Assembly (NCBI RefSeq): GCF_900091505.1
Contig: NZ_LT607409.1
Coordinates: 3,100,001-3,164,000 of the forward strand
DNA length: 64,000 nt
Direction of reading: 5' to 3'
Source: Micromonospora chokoriensis
Lineage (GTDB): Bacteria; Actinomycetota; Actinomycetes; Mycobacteriales; Micromonosporaceae
Part shown: piece after piece, positions 18,879 to 28,384 of the stretch
Layout: each line of letters begins with the position of its first letter
Position numbering within the stretch: position 1 is the first letter of the stretch
Translations under genes and position numbers: made by a program
The notes under the pieces: model-generated
The model's input: only the letters and a program-made list of their open reading frames with translations
Databases searched by the model: none
Told to the model about the DNA's origin: nothing

Positions 18879-20440
18879 CCGCGCAGTTCACTCCGGCCGG
18901 CACGCTCACCGCCGAGGACCTGGGCGCCGTCCACCTGATCGGTGTCGGTGGGGTGGGCATGCTCGGCGTGGCCCGGCTGCTGCTCACCCGGGGCATCCGG
19001 GTCTCCGGCAGCGATCTGCGGGAGTGGCCCTCGCTGGCGGGGCTGCGGGCGCTCGGCGGCACCATCTACCTCAGCCACGAGGCGACCAACCTCGACGGGG
19101 TCGACACCGTCGTCTACTCCTCGGCCATCCCGCAGGACCACCTGGAGCTGGTCGAGGCGCGTCGGCGCGGCCTGCGGGTGCTGCACCGCTCCGAGGCCCT
19201 CGCCGCGGCGATGACGGGCCGCCGGGCGATCGCGGTGGCCGGCACGCACGGCAAGACCACCACCACGTCGATGGTGACCATGGTGTTGCAGCAGGCCGGG
19301 GTGGACCCGTCCTTCGTGATCGGTGGCGAGATCTCCGAGGTCGGCTCGGGTGCCCACCACGGCACCGGTGAGCACTTCGTGGTCGAGGCGGACGAGAGCG
19401 ACCGCTCGTTCCTCATCTACCGCCCGTACGTCTCGATCATCACCAACGTCGAGGCGGACCACCTCAACACCTACGGCGACTACGCGACGCTGGAGGCGGC
19501 GTTCGTGGAGTTCGCCCGCCTCACCGACCCGGACGGGTTCATCATCACCTGCGCCGACGACGCGGGCGGTCGACGGCTGGCCGAGAGCCTGCGCGCCGAG
19601 GGGCGGCGGGTGTACACCTACGGCGAGGCAGCCGATGCCGACCTGCGGCTGACCGAGATCTCCTCGTCGGCGCGCGGGGTGCGCTACCTGGCTGCCATCG
19701 ACGGCCGGTCGCTGGGCGAGTTCCGGCTGCCGGTGCCGGGGCGGCACATGGGGCTGAACAGCGCTTCCGCGGTGCTGGCCACGTACCTGCTGGAGTTGCC
19801 ACTGGAGGCGGCGGAGGCGGCGCTGGCGGTCTTCCCCGGGGTGCGACGGCGCTTCGAGCGCAAGGGTGTCGCGGACGGCGTGCTGGTCTACGACGAGTAC
19901 GCCTACCACCCGACGTCGATGACGCTGGCGTTGCAGACGCTGCGCGAGGTGGCCGGGGACGGGCGGTTGATCGTCGTGTTCCAGCCGTACCGGCTGTACC
20001 GCACCCGCGACAACCAGGCGGAGATCGCGGAGGCGCTGGCCATCGCCGACGAGGTGGTGCTGTTGGAGGTCTTCGGGCCGGGCGAGCTGCGCCAGCCCGG
20101 TGAGGGTTCGGCGGCGCTGATCGCGGCGGTGGACCTGCCCGCCGACCGCAAGGTCTTCGTCGACTCGTGGGAGGCCGCGCCGGTCGAGGTGGCCCGTCGG
20201 GCCCGCCCGGGGGACGTGGTGGTGACCATGGGCGCCCCGCCGATCTCCCTGATGGGTGACGAGTTGCTGGCCGCGCTGGGGGAGCGGGCAGCCGGTGCCG
20301 CGCCGACCGCGACCGTCGACCCGGTGGCCACCGCCGGGGTGCTCGGCGATCCGGTGCCGGGCGGGGCGACGGCCGGCGGCGACGGGGCGGCCCTCGGTGG
20401 CACCGCCGCACCCGGCGGCACGGCGTCCACGGCCGGATGA
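18875..20440 (+). CDS. murC: UDP-MurNAc-L-alanine ligase MurC
   Basis: Adds the first residue, L-alanine, to UDP-MurNAc with ATP. The protein is 521 residues. The N-terminal Rossmann-like loop is GVGGVGM (about 23-29), the ATP loop is GTHGKTTTT with K127, and YDEYAYHPTS marks the C-terminal domain. The last 45 or so residues are an Ala/Gly/Thr-rich extension not needed for the ligase fold. Start overlaps murG and stop overlaps ftsQ. Confidence 0.96.
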   Translation: MTAQFTPAGTLTAEDLGAVHLIGVGGVGMLGVARLLLTRGIRVSGSDLREWPSLAGLRALGGTIYLSHEATNLDGVDTVVYSSAIPQDHLELVEARRRGLRVLHRSEALAAAMTGRRAIAVAGTHGKTTTTSMVTMVLQQAGVDPSFVIGGEISEVGSGAHHGTGEHFVVEADESDRSFLIYRPYVSIITNVEADHLNTYGDYATLEAAFVEFARLTDPDGFIITCADDAGGRRLAESLRAEGRRVYTYGEAADADLRLTEISSSARGVRYLAAIDGRSLGEFRLPVPGRHMGLNSASAVLATYLLELPLEAAEAALAVFPGVRRRFERKGVADGVLVYDEYAYHPTSMTLALQTLREVAGDGRLIVVFQPYRLYRTRDNQAEIAEALAIADEVVLLEVFGPGELRQPGEGSAALIAAVDLPADRKVFVDSWEAAPVEVARRARPGDVVVTMGAPPISLMGDELLAALGERAAGAAPTATVDPVATAGVLGDPVPGGATAGGDGAALGGTAAPGGTASTAG

Positions 20441-21255
20441 GTCCCGGCCCGGCCCGAGGGCGGACCAGCGCCGGCGACGGCGGTGCCCCGCGCCGTGGTC
20501 CGGCCCGGCGTTGGCAGCTGGTCCGGGCCGGGCGGGACGCGGTTCCCCCCTCGACCCGCCGGTTCATGGCCCGGGCCCGGCAGCGCCGTATGCGCGCCGC
20601 GCTGCCCTGGGCGGTGGCCGCCGGGGTGCTCGCGTTGGCCGGGCTGGTCGCGTGGGTGGTGCTCGGCACCGGGCTGTTCGGTGTGCGGGAGGTCCGGGTG
20701 GAGGGCGCCGACCTGGTGACCCCGGTCCAGGTGCGCGACGCCGTCGCGGTGCCCGACGGGGTGCCGCTGGCCCGGGTGGACCTGGCCGCCGCCGCCCGTC
20801 GGGTCGGGGCGTTGGCCCCGGTGGAACGGGCCACCGTTTCCCGGGACTGGCCCGGCACGCTGGTGGTGCGGGTGACCGAGCGGACTCCGGTGGCGGCGGT
20901 GCCGCAGGGGGAGAGGTTCGCCCTGATCGACCGCAGCGGGGTGGCGTTCCGGACGGTGGACCAACGACCGGCCGAGTTGCCCCAGGTGACGGTGGGCCGG
21001 CCGGCCGCCGACGACCCGGGCACCCGCGCCGGGCTGGAGGTGCTCGTCGCGTTGACGCCGCAGCTCCGCGCCGAGGTGGTGGACGTGAACGTGGAGGGGC
21101 TGGCCCGGATCACCCTGCGGCTGAAGGGGGACCGGACGGTGGTCTGGGGCGACGCGACACGGGGTACGGACAAGGCCCGGGTGGCCACCGCCCTGCTCGA
21201 CGAGGACACCGATCGGATCGACGTGAGCGCGCCGGACGTGGTGACCTTCCGATGA
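20437..21255 (+). CDS. ftsQ: Divisome protein FtsQ
   Basis: Bitopic division protein that bridges early and late divisome proteins. The protein is 272 residues: a basic N-terminus, one membrane helix near 65-85 (AAGVLALAGLVAWVVLGTGL), a POTRA domain beginning VREVRVEGADLVTPVQVRDAV, and the FtsQ beta domain. ATG 20437 overlaps the murC stop. About 246 bases then separate it from ftsZ, which has its own promoter region. Confidence 0.93.
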   Translation: MSPGPARGRTSAGDGGAPRRGPARRWQLVRAGRDAVPPSTRRFMARARQRRMRAALPWAVAAGVLALAGLVAWVVLGTGLFGVREVRVEGADLVTPVQVRDAVAVPDGVPLARVDLAAAARRVGALAPVERATVSRDWPGTLVVRVTERTPVAAVPQGERFALIDRSGVAFRTVDQRPAELPQVTVGRPAADDPGTRAGLEVLVALTPQLRAEVVDVNVEGLARITLRLKGDRTVVWGDATRGTDKARVATALLDEDTDRIDVSAPDVVTFR

Positions 21256-21366
21256 GCTGGGAGGCGTGTGACGTCGTGACCCGTTGCGCTCCGGCCGGCG
21301 ACACGCCGGGCGGGTCCTTGGCTCATGGCGTGGTGGCGCTTACGTTGCCCCGAAGAGGTTCAGTGG

Positions 21367-21409
21367 TTGACATAACTGTAAGCCTCTAGTAGAGGGTGAG
21401 GGTTCACCC
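21367..21409 (+). promoter_or_regulatory. ftsZ promoter with overlapping inverted repeat
   Basis: A consensus-quality -35 TTGACA (21367-21372) is 17 bp from TAGAGG (21390-21395). GGGTGA (21394-21399) and TCACCC (21404-21409) form an inverted repeat overlapping the -10 end and the start site, a typical operator position. It gives ftsZ expression independent of the upstream cluster, with an untranslated leader of about 100 bases. Confidence 0.7.
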
Positions 21410-21501
21410 CTGATCCTCGTTGGTGACAGCTGTCGTCGGCCGCTGGTCTGGCCACGCCGTACCCGGTCGGCCGAAGCCAATCTCGAAGGAAAGGACCGGA
21501 G

Positions 21502-22617
21502 ATGACACCTCCGCACAACTACCTGGCGGTCATCAAGGTCGTCGGCATCGGGGGCGGCGGCGTCAACGCCGTCAACCGGATGATCGAGGTTGGGCTCAAG
21601 GGCGTCGAGTTCATCGCGATCAACACCGATGCGCAGGCGCTGCTGATGAGTGACGCCGACGTCAAGCTCGACGTCGGCCGGGAGCTGACCCGCGGCCTGG
21701 GGGCCGGGGCCAATCCGGACGTCGGCAAGAACGCCGCCGAGGACCACCGCGACGAGATCGAGGAGGTGCTCAAGGGCGCCGACATGGTCTTCGTGACCTG
21801 CGGCGAGGGCGGCGGCACCGGCACCGGGGGCGCGCCCGTCGTGGCGAACATCGCCCGCAAGCTCGGCGCGCTGACCATCGGTGTGGTGACCCGCCCGTTC
21901 TCCTTCGAGGGCAAGCGGCGCCAGGTGCAGGCCGAGTCGGGAATAGACGAACTCCGCAACCAGTGCGACACGCTTATCGTGATCCCCAACGACCGGCTGC
22001 TGGCCCTGGGTGACCGCAACATCAGCATGATGGACGCGTTCCGCACCGCCGACCAGGTGCTGCTCTCCGGTGTGCAGGGCATCACCGACCTGATCACCAC
22101 CCCCGGTCTGATCAACCTGGACTTCGCCGACGTCAAGAGCGTGATGAGCGGCGCCGGCAGCGCGTTGATGGGCATCGGCAGCGCCCGCGGGGAGAACCGC
22201 GCGGTCGAGGCGGCCGAGGCGGCCATCTCCAGCCCGCTGCTGGAGCAGAGCATGGACGGCGCGCGCGGCGTGCTGCTCTCCATCGCCGGTGGTTCCGACC
22301 TCGGCCTGTTCGAGATCAACGATGCTGCCCAGCTGGTCACCGACGCGGCCCACCCGGACGCCAACATCATCTTCGGTGCGGTCATCGACGACGCGCTCGG
22401 TGACGAGGTACGGGTGACTGTCATCGCGGCGGGCTTCGACGGTGGCACGCCCGCGTACAAGGCGGCCGAGCCGACCCGGAAGACCAACACCAACCAACCG
22501 GCGCCGCAGAGCACCCCGGTGCCGGCGCCGGCGACCAACCCGGCTCCGGCCCAGTCGCCGCGGCGGGTGCTCTTCGACGACGTGGACGTGCCCGACTTCC
22601 TCAAGAACGGGTCCTGA
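21502..22617 (+). CDS. ftsZ: Cell division GTPase FtsZ
   Basis: Tubulin-like GTPase that forms the Z-ring. The 371-residue protein has the tubulin signature GGGTGTG at residues 103-109, an N-terminal [14 protein letters not shown] nucleotide loop, and a Pro/Thr-rich linker ending in the conserved C-terminal peptide [12 protein letters not shown] that binds SepF and other partners. ATG 21502 is preceded by GAAGGAAAGGACCGGAG. The next gene is yggS after 9 bases; the pgeF/laccase-domain gene often found between them in actinobacteria is absent here. Confidence 0.97.
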   Translation: MTPPHNYLAVIKVVGIGGGGVNAVNRMIEVGLKGVEFIAINTDAQALLMSDADVKLDVGRELTRGLGAGANPDVGKNAAEDHRDEIEEVLKGADMVFVTCGEGGGTGTGGAPVVANIARKLGALTIGVVTRPFSFEGKRRQVQAESGIDELRNQCDTLIVIPNDRLLALGDRNISMMDAFRTADQVLLSGVQGITDLITTPGLINLDFADVKSVMSGAGSALMGIGSARGENRAVEAAEAAISSPLLEQSMDGARGVLLSIAGGSDLGLFEINDAAQLVTDAAHPDANIIFGAVIDDALGDEVRVTVIAAGFDGGTPAYKAAEPTRKTNTNQPAPQSTPVPAPATNPAPAQSPRRVLFDDVDVPDFLKNGS

Positions 22618-22626
22618 GCACCGCCG

Positions 22627-23370
22627 ATGACCGACAGTTCAGCCACGGCGCGGCCGGAACGGCACGCCGAGATCGCGGCCGGCCTGGCTCAGGTGCGGTC
22701 CCGGATCGCCGACGCCTGCGCGCGGGCCGGCCGGGACCGCGCCGACGTCACGATGATCGCGGTGACGAAGACCTACCCGGCCAGCGACGTGGTGGCGCTG
22801 GCCGGGCTCGGGGTGACCGACATGGGGGAGAACCGCGACCAGGAGGCGGCCGGTAAGGCCGCCGAGGTGGCGGCGGCCGGGGTGCGTCCGCGGTGGCACT
22901 TCATCGGTCAGTTGCAGCGCAACAAGGCCCGCTCGGTGGTCCGGTACGCCGATGTGGTGCAGTCCGTCGACAGTGTCCGGCTGGCCCGGGCGTTGGCCAC
23001 CGCGTCCGCCCAGCGGGAGCAGCCGCTCGACGTCCTGGTCCAGGTGAGCATCGACGGCGACGCGGCCCGGGGTGGGGCGTTGCCCGGGTCGGCCGATCCG
23101 GGCGCGGGGCTGGAACCGGTGGCCGAGGCGGTTGCCGAAGCGCCCGGGCTGCGCCTCGTCGGCCTCATGGCGGTCGCTCCGCTGGGTTGGGAACCCGAGC
23201 GGGCCTTCGCCCGTCTCGCCGAGGTCGCCGACGTGTTCCGGGGGGTCCATCCGGGAGCGACCGCGCTGTCCGCGGGGATGAGCGGGGATTTCGACATCGC
23301 GATCCGATATGGCGCGACACATGTCCGCGTCGGTAGCGCGTTGCTCGGAATGCGTTCCACGCTGCGGTAG
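22627..23370 (+). CDS. YggS family pyridoxal phosphate-binding protein
   Basis: Cytoplasmic PLP-homeostasis protein of the YggS/PLPBP family: it binds PLP without known catalysis and affects vitamin B6 and amino acid balance. The protein is 247 residues. The PLP lysine is in MIAVTKTYP (K48), and [13 protein letters not shown] and [25 protein letters not shown] are family hallmarks. The inserted loop [17 protein letters not shown] is slightly longer than usual. It sits between ftsZ and sepF, as is normal in Gram-positives. Confidence 0.94.
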   Translation: MTDSSATARPERHAEIAAGLAQVRSRIADACARAGRDRADVTMIAVTKTYPASDVVALAGLGVTDMGENRDQEAAGKAAEVAAAGVRPRWHFIGQLQRNKARSVVRYADVVQSVDSVRLARALATASAQREQPLDVLVQVSIDGDAARGGALPGSADPGAGLEPVAEAVAEAPGLRLVGLMAVAPLGWEPERAFARLAEVADVFRGVHPGATALSAGMSGDFDIAIRYGATHVRVGSALLGMRSTLR

Positions 23371-23560
23371 CCTGACCGCGAGACATGCAAATTACATCAG
23401 TGTTGTTTCAGAGATGGCGTCCCCTGGTCGGGGGTCGCGGCGCGCGACGCGAATCGCGCGCCGGGGGATTGCCGTTTCGGTCCGATGGGCATGGTTGTCC
23501 ACTCGCGACGGGCGACATGGCACGGGGGCGCGTGCCGCACGGCGGACGGAAGGGCGCGGG

Positions 23561-24253
23561 ATGGGTGCACTGCGCAAGGCGGGGGTCTGGCTCGGTCTGG
23601 TCGAGGAAGACGACGAGCGGGCCTACGACGACGGTGGCTACGACAAGGGTGGCTACCGCGAGTCGCGTTACCGGCAGAGCCGATACGCCGAGGAGTTCGC
23701 CGACGAGGACGAGGACGACACCGAGGAGCCGCCGGCTCCCCGGCCACGGGTCAGCGAGCGGGGGCGGCTCTCCGAGCGCGCGAGCGGGCGGTTGGGTGAG
23801 GCCGACCGTGGCGACGGTGAGCGTCCGGAGCGGATCGAGCGGTCCAGCGTACGGTCGATCACGCGGTCGTCAGCTGGTGAGACCTCGGGCGCGTTGACCT
23901 ACCACACCCGTGACAACCTGGCCCTCGCGCCGCAGGTCACGGCACGTGAGCGGGCGTTGCCCGAGGAGGAACAGCGCTACCAGATCACCACGCTGCATCC
24001 GACCACCTACCGGGAGGCGCGCACGATCGGTGAGCACTTCCGCGACGGCGTTCCGGTGATCATCAATCTCACCGAGATGGATGAGGCCGATGCCCGCCGT
24101 CTGGTGGACTTCGCCGCCGGTCTGGCGTTCGGTCTGCGCGGTACGATCGAGCGCGTGACCAATCGGGTGTTCCTGCTCTCACCGGCCAACGTCCAGGTCA
24201 CCGCTGAGGACAAGGCCAAGATCGCTGAGGGCGGTTTTTTCAGCCTGAGTTGA
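23561..24253 (+). CDS. sepF: Cell division protein SepF
   Basis: FtsZ membrane anchor and bundling protein. The 230-residue protein begins [17 protein letters not shown] at ATG 23561; this amphipathic N-terminal helix is the membrane-binding segment. A highly charged disordered linker (about 20-135) follows, with Arg/Tyr and Glu/Asp-rich stretches, then the SepF core from about 140 to the end ([21 protein letters not shown] and GFFSLS). The frame is open far upstream but has no matching protein there. The 190-base gap before it contains an AT-rich patch (23385-23412) that may be its promoter. Confidence 0.94.
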   Translation: MGALRKAGVWLGLVEEDDERAYDDGGYDKGGYRESRYRQSRYAEEFADEDEDDTEEPPAPRPRVSERGRLSERASGRLGEADRGDGERPERIERSSVRSITRSSAGETSGALTYHTRDNLALAPQVTARERALPEEEQRYQITTLHPTTYREARTIGEHFRDGVPVIINLTEMDEADARRLVDFAAGLAFGLRGTIERVTNRVFLLSPANVQVTAEDKAKIAEGGFFSLS

Positions 24254-24283
24254 CCCCGCCCGACCCGAGGGACGTCGCTGACC

Positions 24284-24589
24284 GTGTTGTCGATCTTACT
24301 GCAAGTGCTGTACCTGATCCTTTATGTCTTCCTGCTCCTTCTCCTGTCCCGGTTCGTGTTGAGCGCCGTCCTGCAGTACGGCCGGCGCTGGCAACCGGGG
24401 CGCGGAGCATCGGCAGGATTGGAATCCGTGTGGAGCGTCACTGATCCCCCTCTCAACGCGTTGAGGCGTGTGATCCCTCCGCTGCGAATTGGTACCGTGA
24501 GCATCGACCTGGCCTCCCTTGTGCTCCTGGTTATCCTGTTCGTGCTGATGGAGTTCGTGTTAGGGCCGTCGATCAGGGCATCTGCCTGA
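24284..24589 (+). CDS. YggT family membrane protein
   Basis: A 101-residue membrane protein with two hydrophobic segments (about 2-28 and 72-92), the YggT family layout. In actinobacteria it lies between sepF and divIVA and probably contributes to growth-pole or osmotic functions; no biochemical role is established. Start is GTG 24284, with GAGGG upstream. Two leucines are encoded by TTA (codon 5, and VLG near residue 93), a codon almost absent from neighbouring genes, so translation may depend on the rare TTA-reading tRNA (bldA type). Confidence 0.88.
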   Translation: MLSILLQVLYLILYVFLLLLLSRFVLSAVLQYGRRWQPGRGASAGLESVWSVTDPPLNALRRVIPPLRIGTVSIDLASLVLLVILFVLMEFVLGPSIRASA

Positions 24590-24633
24590 TGACCGACGCG
24601 CTTTCGCGGCCGCAACTGACCCGAGGAGTTTCG

Positions 24634-25440
24634 ATGCCGCTGACCCCGGCCGACGTCCACAACGTCGCCTTCAAAAAGCCGCCGATCGGCAAGCGGGGGT
24701 ATGACGAGGAAGAGGTCGACGCCTTCCTCGATGAGGTCGAGCGCGAGCTCGCCCGCCTCATCGAGGAGAACAACGAGCTGCGCGCCCAGGTGGAGCGCGG
24801 CGGCCGTGGCGGCGCCCCCGCGGGCCCCGGCGGCGACGCCCGACTGGCGGCGGAGCTCAACGACGTCAAGGCCCAGCTGGACCGGGTGCAGCGCGACAAG
24901 TCGGCGGCCGAGCAGGCCGCCCGCGCCATGCAGGCCGAGCTGGAGCAGGTCCGCACGACCGGCGGCCCCGCGGGCGTCACCGGTGACGGCGAGCAGCAGG
25001 CCCTGCGCGTGCTGATGATGGCCCAGCGCACCGCCGACGACCACGTGTCCGACGCTCGCCGCGAGGCCGACAGCCTGCTGTCCGAGGCTCGCAGCAAGGC
25101 CGAGGAGGTGACCCGGGAGGCGCGCGCGAAGGCCGACGCCCTCGAGCGGGACGCCCGCCAGCGGCACCAGGAGGCCATGGGCGGCCTGGACGCCAAGCGC
25201 ACGGCCCTGCAGAAGCACATCGAGGAGCTCAAGCAGTTCGAGCGTGAGTACCGCACCCGGCTCAAGGCGTACCTGGAGAGCCAGCTGCGGGACCTCGACG
25301 GTCGCGGCCAGGGCCTCGAAGCCGAGATGACCCGCTCCGAGGCGGGTCGGGTCGCCGGCGGCAACGGGCTGGCCGCTGCGGGCCTCGCCGGTTCGTACGG
25401 CGGCGGCGGGCGCTCCGGCGCCCTCGAAGCCGGACGCTGA
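24634..25440 (+). CDS. Polar growth protein DivIVA (Wag31)
   Basis: Coiled-coil protein that binds curved membranes at poles and directs polar cell wall growth in actinobacteria. The protein is 268 residues: the N-terminal DivIVA domain [35 protein letters not shown], a Gly-rich linker (about 60-70), then long coiled coils and a Gly-rich C-terminus. Start is ATG 24634 with GAGGAG 7 bases upstream; an in-frame ATG at 24589 exists but lies outside the conserved domain. It closes the dcw-associated block. Confidence 0.95.
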   Translation: MPLTPADVHNVAFKKPPIGKRGYDEEEVDAFLDEVERELARLIEENNELRAQVERGGRGGAPAGPGGDARLAAELNDVKAQLDRVQRDKSAAEQAARAMQAELEQVRTTGGPAGVTGDGEQQALRVLMMAQRTADDHVSDARREADSLLSEARSKAEEVTREARAKADALERDARQRHQEAMGGLDAKRTALQKHIEELKQFEREYRTRLKAYLESQLRDLDGRGQGLEAEMTRSEAGRVAGGNGLAAAGLAGSYGGGGRSGALEAGR

Positions 25441-25445
25441 GCACC

Positions 25446-25486
25446 GGCCGGCGATCGCTCTCCGACAATGGTGACGGTCGCCGGCC
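25446..25486 (+). terminator. Probable terminator after divIVA
   Basis: GGCCGGCGA (25446-25454) pairs with TCGCCGGCC (25478-25486) around a 23-base loop, 5 bases after the divIVA stop. There is no T-tract. Confidence 0.45.
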
Positions 25487-25520
25487 CCGTCTGGGCGGTA
25501 CGACGCGGCGGGGGTGAGCC

Positions 25521-26297
25521 GTGATAGTCGCAAGTCTCCTGCTCATCCTCGTCGCGGTGGTCCTCCTGGTGCTCGGCCTGGCCGGTGGGTCCAGCTTCCT
25601 GTTGATCATTTCCATCGCGGCCAGTCTGCTGGCCGCCGTGGCGTTGGTGGTAGGCGCCCGCCAGGCAGCCGCCAACCGCGCGACGGCGGATCCCGGCCGG
25701 ACCAGCCCGCGGCAGCCCGACGTTCCCCGCATGGCCGGCCAGGCCACGGGTTCCGCGTACGGGCCGCCGCCGGCCGAGCCGGAGATACCGGTCCAGCACG
25801 TACCCACGACGGTTGGCACCGGCGGCACCGGGTGGCGGCAACCACCCGAGCCGCCGGTCGACCGTGAGCCGCGGTTCGGCTCTGCGGCGGAGCCGCCGGT
25901 CGGCTCTGCGGCGGAGCCACCGGTCGACCCCGGTGCCGACGAGGTGCCGCCGTTCGACGACGCGGCACCGTTCGTGACTGCGGCCGACGGTGCGTCCTCT
26001 CCCGTCCGGCCCGTCAGCCCCGCCTCGGCGACCGCGACGTCGACCGACGACGCCTACCGCGCCGACGAGCCGGCCGAGCAGCCGGTCACCCCCGCCGAGG
26101 CGGCCCGGGTGGCGCGACTCCCCGACGCTGTCCAGGTGGTCGACGGTCACCCCCGCTACCACCTCGCCAGTTGCCCGTACCTCGCCGGTCGGGTGCCCGA
26201 GGAGCTGCCGGTCGCCGAGGCCGTCGAACTCGGGTTCACTCCCTGCGCGCAGTGCGCGCCGGCCACCGCCCTGCTCGCCGACGTCCGTCCGATCTGA
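25521..26297 (+). CDS. Membrane protein with C-terminal Cys/His zinc-binding-like domain
   Basis: Not recognised as a named family. The 258-residue protein (GTG 25521, GGGGTGAG upstream) has two N-terminal membrane helices (about 2-22 and 25-47), a long Pro/Ala/Glu-rich linker with duplicated EPPVGSAAEPPV segments, and a compact C-terminal domain. That domain carries YHLASCPYL and then FTPCAQCAP, a HxxxC...CxxC pattern like the zinc-binding module of Ada-type and related proteins. It lies between divIVA and the DUF167 gene. Probably an envelope-associated sensor or scaffold; function unknown. Confidence 0.7.
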   Translation: MIVASLLLILVAVVLLVLGLAGGSSFLLIISIAASLLAAVALVVGARQAAANRATADPGRTSPRQPDVPRMAGQATGSAYGPPPAEPEIPVQHVPTTVGTGGTGWRQPPEPPVDREPRFGSAAEPPVGSAAEPPVDPGADEVPPFDDAAPFVTAADGASSPVRPVSPASATATSTDDAYRADEPAEQPVTPAEAARVARLPDAVQVVDGHPRYHLASCPYLAGRVPEELPVAEAVELGFTPCAQCAPATALLADVRPI

Positions 26298-26307
26298 AGC
26301 GACGTCG

Positions 26308-26613
26308 GTGCCCGCGCAGGAGACGCTCACCGTGGCGGTACGGGTGAAGCCCGGAGCCTCCCGGGACCGGGTGGGCGGACGTTTCGACGGTCCACACGGG
26401 CCGGCCCTGGTGATCGCGGTGCACGACCCCGCCGTCGACGGGCGGGCGACCGAGGCGGCCCGTCGGGCGTTGGCGGCCGCTCTGGGTATCCGGCCGGCGG
26501 CGGTGTCCCTGCGCGTGGGCGCGGCCAGTCGGGACAAGCTCTTCCTCGTCGACCGGCCCGCGCCGGAGCTGGCCGCGCTGCTGCGCCGACTGCGCGACGG
26601 ATCCGCCGAGTGA
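26308..26613 (+). CDS. DUF167 (YggU) family protein
   Basis: A 101-residue cytoplasmic protein of the DUF167/UPF0235 family, of unknown function. It shows the family core VRVKPGASRDRVGG, the IAVHDPAVDGRATEAARRALA segment and VGAASRDKLFLV. GTG 26308 is used, 10 bases after the upstream stop. The gene is commonly placed near yggS/yggT/divIVA, which agrees with the context here. Confidence 0.88.
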   Translation: MPAQETLTVAVRVKPGASRDRVGGRFDGPHGPALVIAVHDPAVDGRATEAARRALAAALGIRPAAVSLRVGAASRDKLFLVDRPAPELAALLRRLRDGSAE

Positions 26614-26658
26614 GGAACGCCCGGGCCAGGCAGCCGTGACGCCCGGGTTGGTCCCACC

Positions 26659-28158
26659 GTGACGCCCGGGTTGGACGTCGCGCTGCTGCTCGGTGCGGCA
26701 GTGCTGCTCGTCGCCGTGGGCGCGGTGCGACTCTCCACCCGGCTCGGTGTGCCCAGCCTCCTCGTCTACCTGGCGCTGGGTGTGGCGATCGGCGAGGGCG
26801 GGCTGGGTATCCGCTTCGACGACGTCGACCTGACCCGGGCCCTCGGCTTCTGCGCGCTGATCGTGATCATCGCGGAGGGTGGCCTCACCGCCCGATGGAG
26901 CACCCTGCGACCGGTGCTCGGGCTGGCCTCGGCACTCTCCACGGTCGGCGTCGTCGTGAGCATCGTGGTGGTCGGTGTCGCCGTACACCTTCTCCTGGGG
27001 TTGGACTGGCGGTTGGCCCTGCTCTACGGGGCGGTGCTGTCGTCCACCGACGCGGCGGCCGTCTTCGCCACCCTGCGCCGGCTGCGGTTGCCGCCCCGGC
27101 TGGTGGCGACCCTGGAGGCCGAGTCGGGCATGAACGACGCCCCGGTGGTGCTGCTGGTGGTGCTGCTGTCCCACGAGGGTTGGGCGCATCCGTGGTGGTA
27201 CGAGGTCGGGCTGGTCTGCTACGAGCTGGGCGTGGGCGCGGCGGTGGGTGTGGGTGCGGGTGTCGCCGGCGCCTGGGCGCTGCGTCGGGCGGCGCTGCCG
27301 TCGGCCGGTCTCTACCCGATCGCCACCGTGGGCATCACCGTGTTGGCGTACGCCGCCGGGGCGGTGCTGCACGCCTCGGGGTTCCTCGCCGTGTATGTGG
27401 CCGGGGTGCTGCTGGGCAATGCCCGGTTGTCGCACCGGCAGGCGATCCTCGGTTTCGCGGACGGGCTGGCGTGGCTCGCCCAGATCGGGCTGTTCGTGCT
27501 GCTCGGGTTGCTGGCCTCGCCGGGTCGCCTCGACGCGGCGGTGCTTCCCGCCGTGGTCGCGGGGCTTGCCCTGGTGCTGCTGGCCCGGCCGTTGTCGGTG
27601 GCCGTCTCGGCGCTGCCGTTCCGGGTCGGCCTCCGTGAACAGGCGTTCCTGTCCTGGGCGGGGCTGCGCGGGGCGGTGCCGATCGTGCTGGCGACCATTC
27701 CGCTCTCCGAGCGGGTGCCCGGTGCGGAACGTCTCTTCGACGTGGTCTTCGTGCTGGTAGTGATCTTCACGCTGGTGCAGGCCGGGGCGCTGGGGCCGTT
27801 CGCCCGCTGGTTGCGGGTGACCGCGCCGACCGAGGCCGCCGAGATCCATGTGGAGACCGCTCCGCTGGAGCGGATGCGCGCGGACCTGCTCCAGGTGGAG
27901 GTGCCGCCGGGCTCGCGGTTGGCCGGCGTGCACGTCGACGAGCTGCGGCTTCCGCCGGGCGCGTCGGTGACGCTGGTGCTGCGCGACGGGGTGGGATTCG
28001 TGCCCGCGCCGGACACCCGGCTGAAGACCGGCGACAGCCTGCTGATCGTGGCGACCGCCGGGGTGCGGGACGCCGCCGAGCGGAGGTTGCGGGCGGTCAG
28101 CCGACGGGGGCGGCTGGCTCGGTGGTTTGGCGAACACGGGGATGAAGTGCCTGGTTGA
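26659..28158 (+). CDS. Cation/proton antiporter, NhaP2/CvrA type with TrkA-C domain
   Basis: Inner-membrane CPA1-type antiporter, most like potassium/proton antiporters with a C-terminal RCK/TrkA-C regulatory domain. The 499-residue protein has about 12 helices up to residue 390. Motifs include SSTDAAAVFATLR and EAESGMNDAPVVLLV, the acidic transport site of this superfamily. The C-terminal part (about 400-485) with VEVPPGSRLAGVHVDEL and GDSLLIVAT is TrkA-C. GTG 26659 is the start; it lies within the second of two 18-bp direct repeats (26634-26651 and 26657-26674). Confidence 0.88.
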   Translation: MTPGLDVALLLGAAVLLVAVGAVRLSTRLGVPSLLVYLALGVAIGEGGLGIRFDDVDLTRALGFCALIVIIAEGGLTARWSTLRPVLGLASALSTVGVVVSIVVVGVAVHLLLGLDWRLALLYGAVLSSTDAAAVFATLRRLRLPPRLVATLEAESGMNDAPVVLLVVLLSHEGWAHPWWYEVGLVCYELGVGAAVGVGAGVAGAWALRRAALPSAGLYPIATVGITVLAYAAGAVLHASGFLAVYVAGVLLGNARLSHRQAILGFADGLAWLAQIGLFVLLGLLASPGRLDAAVLPAVVAGLALVLLARPLSVAVSALPFRVGLREQAFLSWAGLRGAVPIVLATIPLSERVPGAERLFDVVFVLVVIFTLVQAGALGPFARWLRVTAPTEAAEIHVETAPLERMRADLLQVEVPPGSRLAGVHVDELRLPPGASVTLVLRDGVGFVPAPDTRLKTGDSLLIVATAGVRDAAERRLRAVSRRGRLARWFGEHGDEVPG

Positions 28159-28228
28159 TCTGCTAGCGTTCCCTTTGCCCCAGTTGAGCATGGTTAGGGG
28201 CTGTTAAGCGGTGCGACGGTGCGGCACG

Positions 28229-28257
28229 TTGTCGGACGCCTGTACGTTCCGTATTCT
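28229..28257 (+). promoter_or_regulatory. Promoter for the DksA/TraR-type gene
   Basis: TTGTCG (28229-28234) and TATTCT (28252-28257) are separated by 17 bp. The predicted start near 28264 leaves a leader of about 120 bases that contains a 7-bp hairpin, GCGCGGC (28274-28280) with GCCGCGC (28288-28294), followed by CCCCTTTT, which might attenuate. Confidence 0.55.
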
Positions 28258-28384
28258 TGCGAACCTCCGGAGTGCGCGGCCATCGTCGCCGCGCGCCCCT
28301 TTTCGTCCATGAGGGGACGCCGTGGTCGGCGCCCCTGACCAGGATGCCGCGAACCACGCGGCTCCCCGGCCGAGGGAGCGACCC

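Noticed and set aside
23385..23897. Frame beginning MQITSVLFQ ahead of sepF
   Set aside because: It overlaps sepF in another frame and turns into Arg/Gly-rich shadow sequence; sepF has the conserved domain.
26634..26674. 18-bp direct repeat before the antiporter gene
   Set aside because: Two copies only, overlapping the start; likely a small local duplication, no sign of a mobile element.
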